Assembly (NCBI GenBank): GCA_964393115.1
Contig: CAYMST010000303.1
Coordinates: forward strand, 1 to 5,606
Source of the DNA: CAYMST01 sp964393115
Lineage (GTDB): Bacteria; Bacteroidota; Bacteroidia; Cytophagales; Cyclobacteriaceae
Direction: 5' to 3'
DNA: 5,606 nt
Shown here: one piece after another, positions 1 through 5,315 of the stretch
Numbering within the stretch: position 1 is the first letter of the stretch
Layout: each line of letters opens with the position of its first letter
Program-made: the position numbers and the translations under genes
The notes under the pieces: model-generated
Databases searched by the model: none
The model's input: only the letters and a program-made list of their open reading frames with translations
What the model was told of the DNA's origin: nothing

Positions 1-289
1 TTCCTTCTTGGTTTGGATGGTAGTCAATGACTTTAAAGTCATCAATACACTTACGTAGGTAGCGAAGGCGATTATCAATTTCCCGAAGGCGTTTTTTGTT
101 GTAATGGTAATCGGCATTTTCTGAGCGATCTCCCAAACTTGCAGCCCATGCCACCTTAGCGGTAACATCTGGACGTTCCACTCGCCACAAGTGATCATGT
201 TCTTCCCGTAGTTTTTGTAAACCTTCGGAAGTAATCATTTGCGAGCGATTAAGTTTTGGTAGCGTTGATTCCGGGATTTTCCGCCTCAT
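1..289 (-). CDS. greB: GreB-type transcription elongation factor, N-terminal part (C-terminus beyond left edge)
   Basis: Gre factors enter the RNA polymerase secondary channel and stimulate cleavage of backtracked transcripts. Ninety-six codons are visible, about 60% of a usual GreB of about 160 residues; the C-terminal FKBP-like domain lies outside the window. The N-terminal coiled coil is clear: LWRVERPDVTAKVAWAASLG (residues 34-53), then the hairpin tip GDRSENADY with acidic D54 and E57, then NKKRLREIDNRLRYLRK on the returning helix, and IDYHPNQEG. NKKRLREID and the WAASLGDRSENADY pattern favour GreB over GreA. I chose the ATG at 289-287, giving the extension MRRKIPESTLPKLNRS. In the decayed copy at 4557-4824 this stretch differs mostly at silent sites, whereas the leader diverges more. 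The ATG at 238-236 (MITSEGL) is the alternative start and matches the beginning of E. coli-type GreB better. It is divergent from the helicase at 555. No Shine-Dalgarno is seen. Confidence 0.93.
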   Translation of the reverse strand, partial: MRRKIPESTLPKLNRSQMITSEGLQKLREEHDHLWRVERPDVTAKVAWAASLGDRSENADYHYNKKRLREIDNRLRYLRKCIDDFKVIDYHPNQEG

Positions 290-295
290 AGTTCG

Positions 296-315
296 TGATC
301 TTGTTTGAAAACTTT
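296..315 (-). promoter_or_regulatory. 20-nt leader block conserved in both greB copies
   Basis: The 20 bases at 296-315, just upstream of the greB start, are identical to 4831-4850 in front of the decayed copy. Flanking leader bases on both sides carry many differences. The block contains GTTTTCAAAC, a small inverted repeat. It could be part of the greB promoter or leader, or simply a stretch missed by chance. No good TAnnTTTG box is conserved next to it. Confidence 0.3.
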
Positions 316-455
316 CGCAAGATAATATAGGATAGGTAGTTTATGTTCTTTAAGGTTCTACAGCTTTGGGTTTGGGGGAGGATTAATAATACGGTAGGGC
401 TAGTTGTCATCCAGGCACCGTCCATTGAATGGATGTTCCAGATAATGCTGATCCA

Positions 456-479
456 TTAACCTTATCAACTCAAGGTTAA
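456..479. promoter_or_regulatory. Perfect 8-bp inverted repeat upstream of the DEAD-box helicase
   Basis: TTAACCTT (456-463) and AAGGTTAA (472-479) are perfect inverted repeats around an 8-nt spacer. The second arm ends 17 nt before the candidate -33 box of the helicase gene, a position suited to an operator. If transcription instead starts further upstream, it would form a leader hairpin. A weaker TCCATT/AATGGA palindrome lies nearby at 421-433. The function is inferred from position only. Confidence 0.35.
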
Positions 480-495
480 GAGTCGATTACCTAGC

Positions 496-526
496 TTTGC
501 AATTCTGGCTATTCTAAATATTTTTT
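496..526 (+). promoter_or_regulatory. Candidate Bacteroidota-type promoter of the DEAD-box helicase
   Basis: TTTG at 496-499 is followed after 19 nt by TATTTTTT at 519-526. The Bacteroidota consensus is TTTG, 19-21 nt, TAnnTTTG; only the final G is missing. Transcription would start near 532, leaving a leader of about 22 nt before the ATG at 555. The region is A/T rich, so a chance match is possible. Confidence 0.35.
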
Positions 527-554
527 TTCGTCAGAATAATTTTTCGCAATCATA

Positions 555-1856
555 ATGGATAAATTTTCAGATTATAATCTTCCCTCAACTATCATCAAAG
601 CTCTTAAAGACAAAGGAATTGAAGAACCAACTCCTATCCAGTCTAAGGCTATACCGGTTCTATTAAATCATGATGGTGACTTCATTGGAAGAGCCTCAAC
701 AGGTACAGGTAAGACGATTGCATTTGGTATTCCATTGATTTCAAAAATTGATACGGCGTCAGGTACTGTTCAGGCAGTTGTGCTGGTACCTACCAGAGAA
801 CTTTGTGAGCAAGTTGGAGTTGAGTTAACTGCCTTGACTAAAGGGATGGCTGATATGAAAATTGAAGCAATCTATGGTGGAGTATCGTTGAAAGAACAAA
901 TCACCGAATTGAGTCAAGGAACCAACATTTTGGTCGCTACACCAGGTCGAATGGTTGATTTGATTAAAAGAAAGGTGATAGATTTATCGGTATTAAAGAC
1001 AGTAGTCATCGATGAAGCTGACCAAATGCTACTCCAGGGTTTTCAAAATGATATTGATAAAATCCTTACTACGGCCAATAAAAGCTATGCAACATGGCTA
1101 TTCTCTGCGACCATGCCTGACCAAGTCAATGCTATCGTGAAAAAGTACCTGAAGAATGATTTGGTTAAAGTATTGGTAGACAAAGCCAAAAGTACAAGCA
1201 AGGGTATTAGACATCAGGTGATTACTGTGACCCCAGAGGAAAAGCAAGATGTTCTTCTTCATTTCTTAAATCGGTACTCAGGGAAGAAGACAATAATATT
1301 TTGTAGAACAAAATCAGGGGCTACTAAACTATATAAACAGCTATCAGCAAGAAAGATAACAGCTGGAACCATTAATGGTGATTTGCCTCAAGGCCTTCGC
1401 AACAAAATGATGGATCAATTCAGAAGTGGAAGCGTTGATATATTGGTGGCTACAGAAGTGGCTTCGAGAGGAGTAGATGTAGAAGATGTGGAGCTGGTGA
1501 TTCAATATCATATTCCTGAAACCGCTGATTCCTATACTCATAGAAGTGGTCGAACGTCAAGAGCAGGTAAATCTGGCGTATGTCTTTCGTTCGTCTTTAC
1601 AGAAGAGAAAGAAACTCTAAATAGGATCGAACAGGAACTGGATATACGCATGCAAGAAGTACCAGTACCAAGTGCCAAAGATCAATTGGTAAACAAAGCG
1701 ATCATTTGGGCTAGAAAGGTATCTAAAGAAAAGCCTGTTGGAGATAAGTTAGACGAGGCCACAAAGCAGGACTTTAAAAAGCATCTGACGAAGATGTCAA
1801 AAGATGAATTATTAGAAAAGTTTTTGGCTAACTATCTGAGGGAGCATCAAGACTAA
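555..1856 (+). CDS. DEAD-box ATP-dependent RNA helicase
   Basis: A complete 433-residue cytoplasmic superfamily 2 RNA helicase that uses ATP to unwind short RNA duplexes. All family motifs are present in order: Q motif (F4, GIEEPTPIQ ending at Q29), motif I ASTGTGKT (47-54), Ia PTREL (79-83), GG near 108-109, Ib TPGR (129-132), II DEAD (153-156), III SAT (184-186), IV TIIFCRT (246-252), V ATEVASRGVD (299-308) and VI HRSGRTSR (329-336). Motif V has Glu where Asp is usual. The tail after about residue 340 is short and charged (KPVGDKL, then MSKDELLEKFLANYL) and lacks the DeaD/CsdA or DbpA RNA-binding domain. It resembles compact Bacteroidota DEAD helicases; DeaD-like or RhlE-like assignment cannot be settled by eye. 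The ATG at 555 gives a correctly placed Q motif; no Shine-Dalgarno is visible. The stop overlaps the ATG of the rlmF remnant, implying a former two-gene operon for 23S rRNA maturation. Confidence 0.97.
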   Translation: MDKFSDYNLPSTIIKALKDKGIEEPTPIQSKAIPVLLNHDGDFIGRASTGTGKTIAFGIPLISKIDTASGTVQAVVLVPTRELCEQVGVELTALTKGMADMKIEAIYGGVSLKEQITELSQGTNILVATPGRMVDLIKRKVIDLSVLKTVVIDEADQMLLQGFQNDIDKILTTANKSYATWLFSATMPDQVNAIVKKYLKNDLVKVLVDKAKSTSKGIRHQVITVTPEEKQDVLLHFLNRYSGKKTIIFCRTKSGATKLYKQLSARKITAGTINGDLPQGLRNKMMDQFRSGSVDILVATEVASRGVDVEDVELVIQYHIPETADSYTHRSGRTSRAGKSGVCLSFVFTEEKETLNRIEQELDIRMQEVPVPSAKDQLVNKAIIWARKVSKEKPVGDKLDEATKQDFKKHLTKMSKDELLEKFLANYLREHQD

Positions 1857-1997
1857 TGTCAAAGAAGAAAACGACATCTGCTGATATTTCACCCAAAATA
1901 CATCTTCGGAATAAGCATACCGGGTAGAGCAAATTATACGCATCACATGGCAGACCTGCTGGATACGCATAACCATGACTGGAAGTCATATCAAAAT
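1856..1997 (+). pseudogene. rlmF: rlmF remnant (23S rRNA adenine-1618 N6-methyltransferase), deleted and frameshifted
   Basis: RlmF methylates A1618 of 23S rRNA and is normally about 300 residues. Two characteristic pieces survive. From the ATG at 1856, overlapping the helicase stop as TAATG, comes MSKKKTTSADISPKIHLRNK, matching the family's Lys-rich start and its (L)HPRNKH tag. This frame stops at TAG 1925-1927. In the +1 frame from 1920 comes PGRANYTHHMADLL (1920-1961), matching PGRADYIHHLADLL, which in E. coli RlmF lies some 80 residues further on. About 70-80 codons are therefore missing at the join near 1918-1922, and the join is out of frame. The second frame continues as DTHNHDWKSYQNAKGVEEY to TAG 1995-1997; I cannot align that tail. 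The methyltransferase core, including the SAM-binding DIGVGAN and catalytic NPPF motifs, is absent, so this is non-functional. Confidence 0.85.
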
Positions 1998-2113
1998 GCT
2001 AAAGGAGTGGAAGAATACTAGGTAAAAAGTAAATAAATGAGAGAAATACTTTGTCTTTAATAACCTCAGTTTGATTTTAAAATGTACCTCTAGCGTTTCG
2101 GAGAGCTGGTTTT

Positions 2114-2166
2114 GAAAGATTTGCTGTTTGAGACTACTCGAAGAGTAGTTAAGTTTCAAATCTTTC
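2114..2166. repeat. Nested stem-loop: 10-bp outer and 7-bp inner inverted repeats
   Basis: GAAAGATTTG (2114-2123) pairs perfectly with CAAATCTTTC (2157-2166). Inside, ACTACTC (2133-2139) pairs with GAGTAGT (2143-2149) around a GAA loop, with a possible G-U pair extending it. The two stems are separated by asymmetric internal loops of 9 and 7 nt. The structure could fold on RNA from either strand. With the two hairpins that follow, it looks like an intergenic repeat element rather than a simple terminator. Confidence 0.6.
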
Positions 2167-2177
2167 TAGATTTTTTG

Positions 2178-2206
2178 TGTACTTTTTCATCAATGGAAAA
2201 AGTACA
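2178..2206. repeat. Perfect 11-bp stem-loop
   Basis: TGTACTTTTTC (2178-2188) pairs with GAAAAAGTACA (2196-2206) around the 7-nt loop ATCAATG. It sits 11 nt after the nested stem-loop and abuts the next hairpin. It could act as a terminator behind the helicase/rlmF unit, but no canonical G/C stem plus T-tract is seen. It is equally consistent with part of a mobile palindromic repeat. Confidence 0.55.
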
Positions 2207-2220
2207 AGCCTGTCCGGCTT
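2206..2220. repeat. 5-bp G/C-rich hairpin at the end of the stem-loop cluster
   Basis: AAGCC (2206-2210) pairs with GGCTT (2216-2220) around TGTCC. It shares base 2206 with the preceding stem. GTCC (2212-2215) could alternatively pair with GGAC at 2222-2225, so two mutually exclusive small folds exist. Confidence 0.4.
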
Positions 2221-2321
2221 GAGGACAACCGTCTGTAAATGAGATGATAAATATTTTTCCCAACATCATTTAGAGATAAAATATTAATCGAACTCAGGTT
2301 AATAGAAATAAACAAATTATA

Positions 2322-2564
2322 ATGCTTACAAATAACGACATTCTTAAAAAACTCAGAGTTGCACATAAGTTGCGAGATGAACAAATGGTGGACATCCTAA
2401 AATTGGTAAATTTTGAAATCACCAAAGGTGCGCTTGGAGATCTGTTCAGAGATGAGAAACATCCCAAATTTGTCGAAGCAGGAGATCAAATACTTCGAAA
2501 TTTTTTGGATGGCTTAATTATTCATTTGAGAGGACCAAAGCCCAAGAAAAAGGCGCCGAAGTGA
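2322..2564 (+). CDS. DUF1456 family protein, single-repeat (half-length) form
   Basis: An 80-residue soluble protein of unknown function in the DUF1456 (E. coli YehS-like) family. YehS is about 156 residues and consists of two similar units of about 70 residues; only one is present here. The signature is clear: LTNNDILKKLRVAHKLRDEQ (residues 2-21), MVDILKL, then GDQILRNFLDGLIIHLRG (54-71), and a basic Pro/Lys tail (KPKKKAPK). NNDILKKLR and ECGDQ-like GDQILR resemble the second YehS unit, while FLDGLI and LRG resemble the end of the first. The ATG at 2322 begins exactly where the family begins; the upstream AAATAAACAAATTATA is typical of leaders without Shine-Dalgarno. TGA at 2562-2564 closes it. 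It converges with the dbpA gene. Whether it is a natural short form or a lineage-specific loss of one unit is not decidable here. Confidence 0.9.
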   Translation: MLTNNDILKKLRVAHKLRDEQMVDILKLVNFEITKGALGDLFRDEKHPKFVEAGDQILRNFLDGLIIHLRGPKPKKKAPK

Positions 2565-3010
2565 CTTAATGTCCGAAATCGTGGCTAGAGTGTTTATCGA
2601 TAGGGATATGAAGGTAACAAGAGCTTGACCCAAGTCTATAAATCAATCATGCCTTCATATTGCGAAGTAACACATAGCATCGAGCAAATTGAGTTGACAA
2701 AATAAGGTCATCATTCAAAAAGTATTTTATGCGAAAGCGATAAAATGCTATTTGGTACCTCACAGATTCTGCCCGTATCAGGCGATGAGACCCAGAATCA
2801 AGTTCAGGGTGACGGTAACTTTTCATCAGTTGCGAAAGCGAAACATTCCTCAAGGCCTTGAAAGACCCTTCGTTTTGGCTCAGCTTAGTCCTTCATTACC
2901 AGACTTAGAATGAATATATTCATACCAAGGTTAAGAGGTATCTTCGCGATTTTAAATATAACTCGACACAAAACTTAGGGAATTAAGCACAATTGGCTAT
3001 CGCCCTGCGA
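2565..3010. other. Intergenic region between convergent DUF1456 and dbpA genes
   Basis: This 446-bp stretch holds no convincing gene. Its centre (about 2650-2860) is the repeat-like element described separately. A perfect 14-bp A/T palindrome, ATGAATATATTCAT, lies at 2910-2923. A 19-codon open frame at 2569-2628 matches nothing I know. I see no classical terminator for either converging gene. Confidence 0.6.
2650..2860. repeat. Intergenic repeat-like element (HPELDSGSH type) with hairpins
   Basis: Read on the minus strand, 2780-2820 contains the CACCCTGAACTTGATTCTGG core, whose translation RHPELDSGSH recurs in spurious proteins from many genomes. Internal structure is rich. GATTCTG (2765-2771) pairs with CAGAATC (2793-2799). 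A hairpin at 2722-2747 closes on a GC-GAAA-GC tetraloop. GCGAAAGCG recurs at 2832-2840. Imperfect direct repeats TTCAT..TGCGAA lie near 2652 and 2822. CAAGGCCTTG at 2851-2860 is a perfect palindrome. The boundaries are my estimate. Recognition rests on memory of the core motif, not on a search. Confidence 0.5.
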
Positions 3011-4315
3011 TTAAATCACAGACACTCTCACTTTCTTTTTTTTCAACCTCACGTTATTGACTTGCTTCACAACATCTTTTGCTTGGTCTCTTTGTACCCC
3101 TACAAATGCACAGTCAGACTTTAGCTCGATTACACCAACTTGTTCTTTGGATAGCTTACCTTGCTTCATGAGAAGTCCAGCAATGTCTCCCTTAGATATT
3201 TTATCCTTTCGACCACCAGAGATAAATAGCGTGCTCCAATTGGTACGAGGTGGATTTTGACTCTCCTCCATTTCGACTACAGGGTACTCTTCAATGTATT
3301 CTGGTTTTCTACCTCTCTTCTCTAAGATAATATAAGCGGTACCATCGCTGTTCATGCGAGCAGTTCGTCCGTTTCTATGTGTGAACTCTTGACTACGAGG
3401 AGGCAGCTGATAATGGATAATGAACTTTAGCTCAGGGATATCAAGCCCTCTGGCAGCCAAGTCTGTAGCGATGATGAGCCTATGTGTGCCGTTTCTAAAT
3501 TTGATAAGTACTCGCTCCCGATCCTTTTGTTCCATGTTGCCATAAAAGCAGCCATGTTCTATGCCCTCTTCAAACAGTGAGTCACTCAACTCCGCTATAT
3601 CGTCTTTGAAGTTACAAAAGATGATGCCAGGTTGATCGCCAATGAAAGACAGGGTATTGACTAAGGTCTCAAACTTACTATTTTGCGCCAAATCTACAAT
3701 CTTGATTTCAAGCTGTGTGGACTTTGTGTTGAGGTAATTGATTTCAATAGGGTCATTGAGTCCAACGAATTTTGGTATCTGTGCTTCTTTGGTAGCCGAT
3801 GTCAGGATACGTTTATCGACCTGATCCAGCTCCTCAATGATATCCCGCATGTCGTCTTCAAAGCCAATCTCAAGCGATTTGTCAAACTCATCCAAAACCA
3901 ATGTCTTGATACCTCTAGTCTCAAATTGGTTTCGCCTGATATGATCCGCCACTCTACCTGGTGTCCCAATCAATAGCGCAGGCAGATGCTTTAGCTCTTC
4001 TCTGTCCTTACTTCCAGCACGTCCACCATAAACAACATTCGCTTTGTATCCCGAGCCCATCTCTCTAAATACCTGTTCGATTTGAATAGCTAGTTCCCTT
4101 GATGGAACTAAGACTAATGCTTGAATGCCCTCCTTTTTTGTGTCAAGTCTAGCCACTAGCGGTAGTAAAAACGCCAGTGTCTTTCCAGTTCCTGTAGGAG
4201 AGAGCAGTACGACATCAGAGTCTGATTTGATAGCTGAATGGGCTTCATTCTGCATAGGGTTGAGTCGTTCGATACCTAGCTTGGCAAGAATGTCTTTTTG
4301 GCTTTTTACTGACAT
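3011..4315 (-). CDS. dbpA: DbpA-type DEAD-box RNA helicase
   Basis: DbpA-family helicases bind 23S rRNA hairpin 92 and remodel the peptidyl-transferase region during 50S assembly. From the ATG at 4315 the protein is 434 residues. Motifs: Q motif GIERLNPMQ (Q22), I SPTGTGKT (39-46), Ia PSREL (71-75), GG (97-98), Ib TPGR (118-121), II DEFD (142-145), III SAT (173-175), IV GIIFCNF (230-236), V ATDLAARGLD (283-292) and VI HRNGRTAR (313-320). Motif II has Phe for the usual Ala. After a linker of about 40 residues, 363-434 forms the DbpA RNA-binding (RRM-like) domain: ISGGRKDKISKGDIAGLL, EQVGVIELK, then a basic end KKKKVRVSVI. Specificity for hairpin 92 is inferred from this domain. A GTG at 4393 would add 26 residues that match nothing in the family and would contain the candidate -7 box, so I prefer 4315. 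Upstream lies the dead greB copy; the gene is probably transcribed alone. Confidence 0.96.
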   Translation of the reverse strand: MSVKSQKDILAKLGIERLNPMQNEAHSAIKSDSDVVLLSPTGTGKTLAFLLPLVARLDTKKEGIQALVLVPSRELAIQIEQVFREMGSGYKANVVYGGRAGSKDREELKHLPALLIGTPGRVADHIRRNQFETRGIKTLVLDEFDKSLEIGFEDDMRDIIEELDQVDKRILTSATKEAQIPKFVGLNDPIEINYLNTKSTQLEIKIVDLAQNSKFETLVNTLSFIGDQPGIIFCNFKDDIAELSDSLFEEGIEHGCFYGNMEQKDRERVLIKFRNGTHRLIIATDLAARGLDIPELKFIIHYQLPPRSQEFTHRNGRTARMNSDGTAYIILEKRGRKPEYIEEYPVVEMEESQNPPRTNWSTLFISGGRKDKISKGDIAGLLMKQGKLSKEQVGVIELKSDCAFVGVQRDQAKDVVKQVNNVRLKKKKVRVSVI

Positions 4316-4375
4316 ATGGAGTGATAACAATTGGGCCGAAGCCCTGAGTAAAGAAACGTTATTGGTTAACAGCTG

Positions 4376-4383
4376 CAAAGATA
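4376..4383 (-). promoter_or_regulatory. Candidate -7 box of the dbpA gene
   Basis: The minus strand reads TATCTTTG here, a perfect TAnnTTTG match, 60 nt before the ATG at 4315. No TTTG is found at the expected 19-21 nt upstream (GAAAACTTAA occupies the site). A leader of about 55 nt would result. Confidence 0.35.
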
Positions 4384-4417
4384 CCACTACCACGTCTTTC
4401 TTAAGTTTTCCGTGCTA

Positions 4418-4556
4418 TAGTTGAAGACTTTGGGCTTGGCATTTTTCTACTGTTGGTCTGCATTGACCAGTTTGAGTTTCATTTTTCGAGTTACACGAAT
4501 TACATATAAGTCGATCCATTGGTAAATGAAACATCTGGTAGAACTCTTTGTGCTTG
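4418..4556 (-). other. Sequence between the greB remnant and dbpA; open but unrecognised frame
   Basis: Past the end of greB similarity, the frame of the shifted greB remnant stays open for about 48 codons, to TAG at 4417-4415. Its translation (starting DFKHKEFYQMFHLP and including DRLICNSCNSKN with one CxxC) does not resemble the Gre C-terminal domain or any family I know. It may be foreign sequence joined at the truncation point, or chance. Confidence 0.3.
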
Positions 4557-4824
4557 AAATCTATAACCTTAAAGTCATCAATACACTTACGCAAGTACCG
4601 AAGGCGATTATCAATTTATCGAAGATGCTTTTTGTTGTAATGGTAATCGGCATTTTCTGAGCGATCTCCCAACTTACAGTCCATGTAATCTTAGCGGTCA
4701 CGTCTGGACGTTCCACTCGCCCAAAGTGATCATGTTCTTTCCTTAATTTCTCTAAACCTTCGCAAGTAATCATTTGTTAGCGATTGAGTTTTGGTAGCGT
4801 TGATTCCGGGATTTTTCGCCTTAT
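4557..4824 (-). pseudogene. greB: Decayed 5' half of a second greB copy
   Basis: This matches bases about 21-289 of the intact copy in the same orientation; identity is about 85% by eye including the leader up to about 4878. Readable parts include MITCEGLEKLRKEHDH and RVERPDVTAKITW, and after a frame change GDRSENADYHYNKK and DNRLRYLRKCIDDFKVID. Lesions: the start codon is ATA (4824-4822) instead of ATG; a Ser codon TCG has become TAA just before the internal ATG at 4773; one T is missing in the run that encodes SLGD (near 4671), shifting the frame; and the codon for Glu in LREID has become TAA. Similarity ends after KVID, so the C-terminal domain is gone. A 70-codon open frame from 4773 to 4561 exists but is scrambled after the shift. 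Most differences from the intact copy are toward A or T. Confidence 0.92.
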
Positions 4825-5315
4825 AATAAATGATCTTGTTTGAAAACTTTTTTGAGATAATATATTGATGGATAGTTTGTCGGTGTAAATCTGTCAATTG
4901 GTACGGTATGTAATCCTGGATTATGACTGGGCGTCCTCGTTAATATAGCTTTGGGTCTGTGTTGGATGTGTATTGGAGACGCGATGCATCGCTCTCCACA
5001 GCGCATCACCACTCTGTCAGCTTTTTAAGAAGTTAAATTATTGTTAGCAAAAGTTGGATGTGTTCTTTTATAACTAATTATAAGCCATTCCTTTAACTAA
5101 TCAAGGTTTTTATATTTCAAGGAGTATAAGGCTGTATTCGTTTGAGAATTTTTATTGGTCTATGTGTAAGTAGTACCAATGAAAAAAGTGTTCAAAGGAG
5201 ACTCATTTAACCATTTCAAAATTATTTTTAAAAAAATCTTCAATGCTTGTCCTATTTAATAGACTTCAATCATTAAAGTATTGAAATCATAATTAATAAC
5301 GTAAAACAAAAGAAC
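4825..5315. other. Intergenic region between the greB remnant and the YCII-domain gene
   Basis: About 490 bp without a convincing gene. Bases 4825-4878 are the duplicated greB leader. A strong hairpin sits at 4975-4997 (listed separately). From 5040 on, the DNA is very A/T rich, with short repeats such as TAACTAAT at 5071 and 5094. It should contain the promoter of the gene at 5316, but I find no good TTTG/TAnnTTTG pair. A 26-codon Lys-rich open frame lies at 5179-5259. Confidence 0.5.
4975..4997. repeat. Strong imperfect palindrome, GAGACGCGA...TCGC type
   Basis: GGAGA (4975-4979) and TCTCC (4993-4997) flank the perfect 12-bp palindrome GCGATGCATCGC (4981-4992), with one bulged C at 4980. 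It resembles the GAGACGCGAT...ATCGCGTCTC palindromes I recall as widespread intergenic repeats in bacteria. Copy number in this genome cannot be judged from the window. Confidence 0.5.

Larger units (their letters stand above)
1998..2321. other. Intergenic region between the rlmF remnant and the DUF1456 gene
   Basis: No credible coding sequence is seen on either strand. The first 100 bases show nothing recognisable and may include further unalignable rlmF debris. The middle holds the three stem-loops listed separately (2114-2220). The last 100 bases are A/T rich and must carry the promoter of the DUF1456 gene. TATTTTTC at 2252-2259 is a weak TAnnTTTG match without a well-spaced -33 box. Confidence 0.6.

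Noticed and set aside
1344..1541. Minus-strand open frame inside the DEAD-box helicase gene
   Set aside because: Antisense shadow of strongly conserved helicase motifs V and VI; no recognisable product.
2190..2384. Minus-strand open frame of 64 codons
   Set aside because: It runs through the hairpin cluster and opposite the DUF1456 start; composition and content show no protein family.
2569..2628. 19-codon open frame directly after the DUF1456 gene
   Set aside because: Too short, no recognisable sequence and no ribosome-binding or overlap signal beyond chance proximity.
2647..2853. 68-codon minus-strand open frame containing RHPELDSGSH
   Set aside because: This is the familiar spurious translation of an intergenic repeat; the DNA shows palindromes rather than coding character.
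471..2937. 12-nt exact match CAAGGTTAAGAG at 471-482 and 2926-2937
   Set aside because: One or two 12-mer matches are expected by chance in a window of this size.
4316..4393. 26-residue N-terminal extension of the DbpA-type helicase from a GTG at 4393
   Set aside because: The extension (VVVSLQLLTNN...) matches nothing in the family, the Q motif is correctly spaced from the ATG at 4315, and a perfect TAnnTTTG box falls inside it.
3057..4424. Three plus-strand open frames at 3057-3260, 3683-3976 and 4125-4424
   Set aside because: All lie opposite the dbpA gene and are antisense shadows of its conserved motifs.
4561..4773. 70-codon minus-strand open frame as a real short gene
   Set aside because: Its first half is greB and its second half is greB read out of frame after a 1-nt deletion; it is part of the pseudogene.
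5179..5259. 26-codon Lys/Phe-rich open frame (MKKVFKGDSFNHFKIIFKKI...)
   Set aside because: It looks mildly like a cationic amphipathic peptide, but A/T-rich DNA readily encodes such Lys/Phe/Ile strings and no promoter or start signal supports it.
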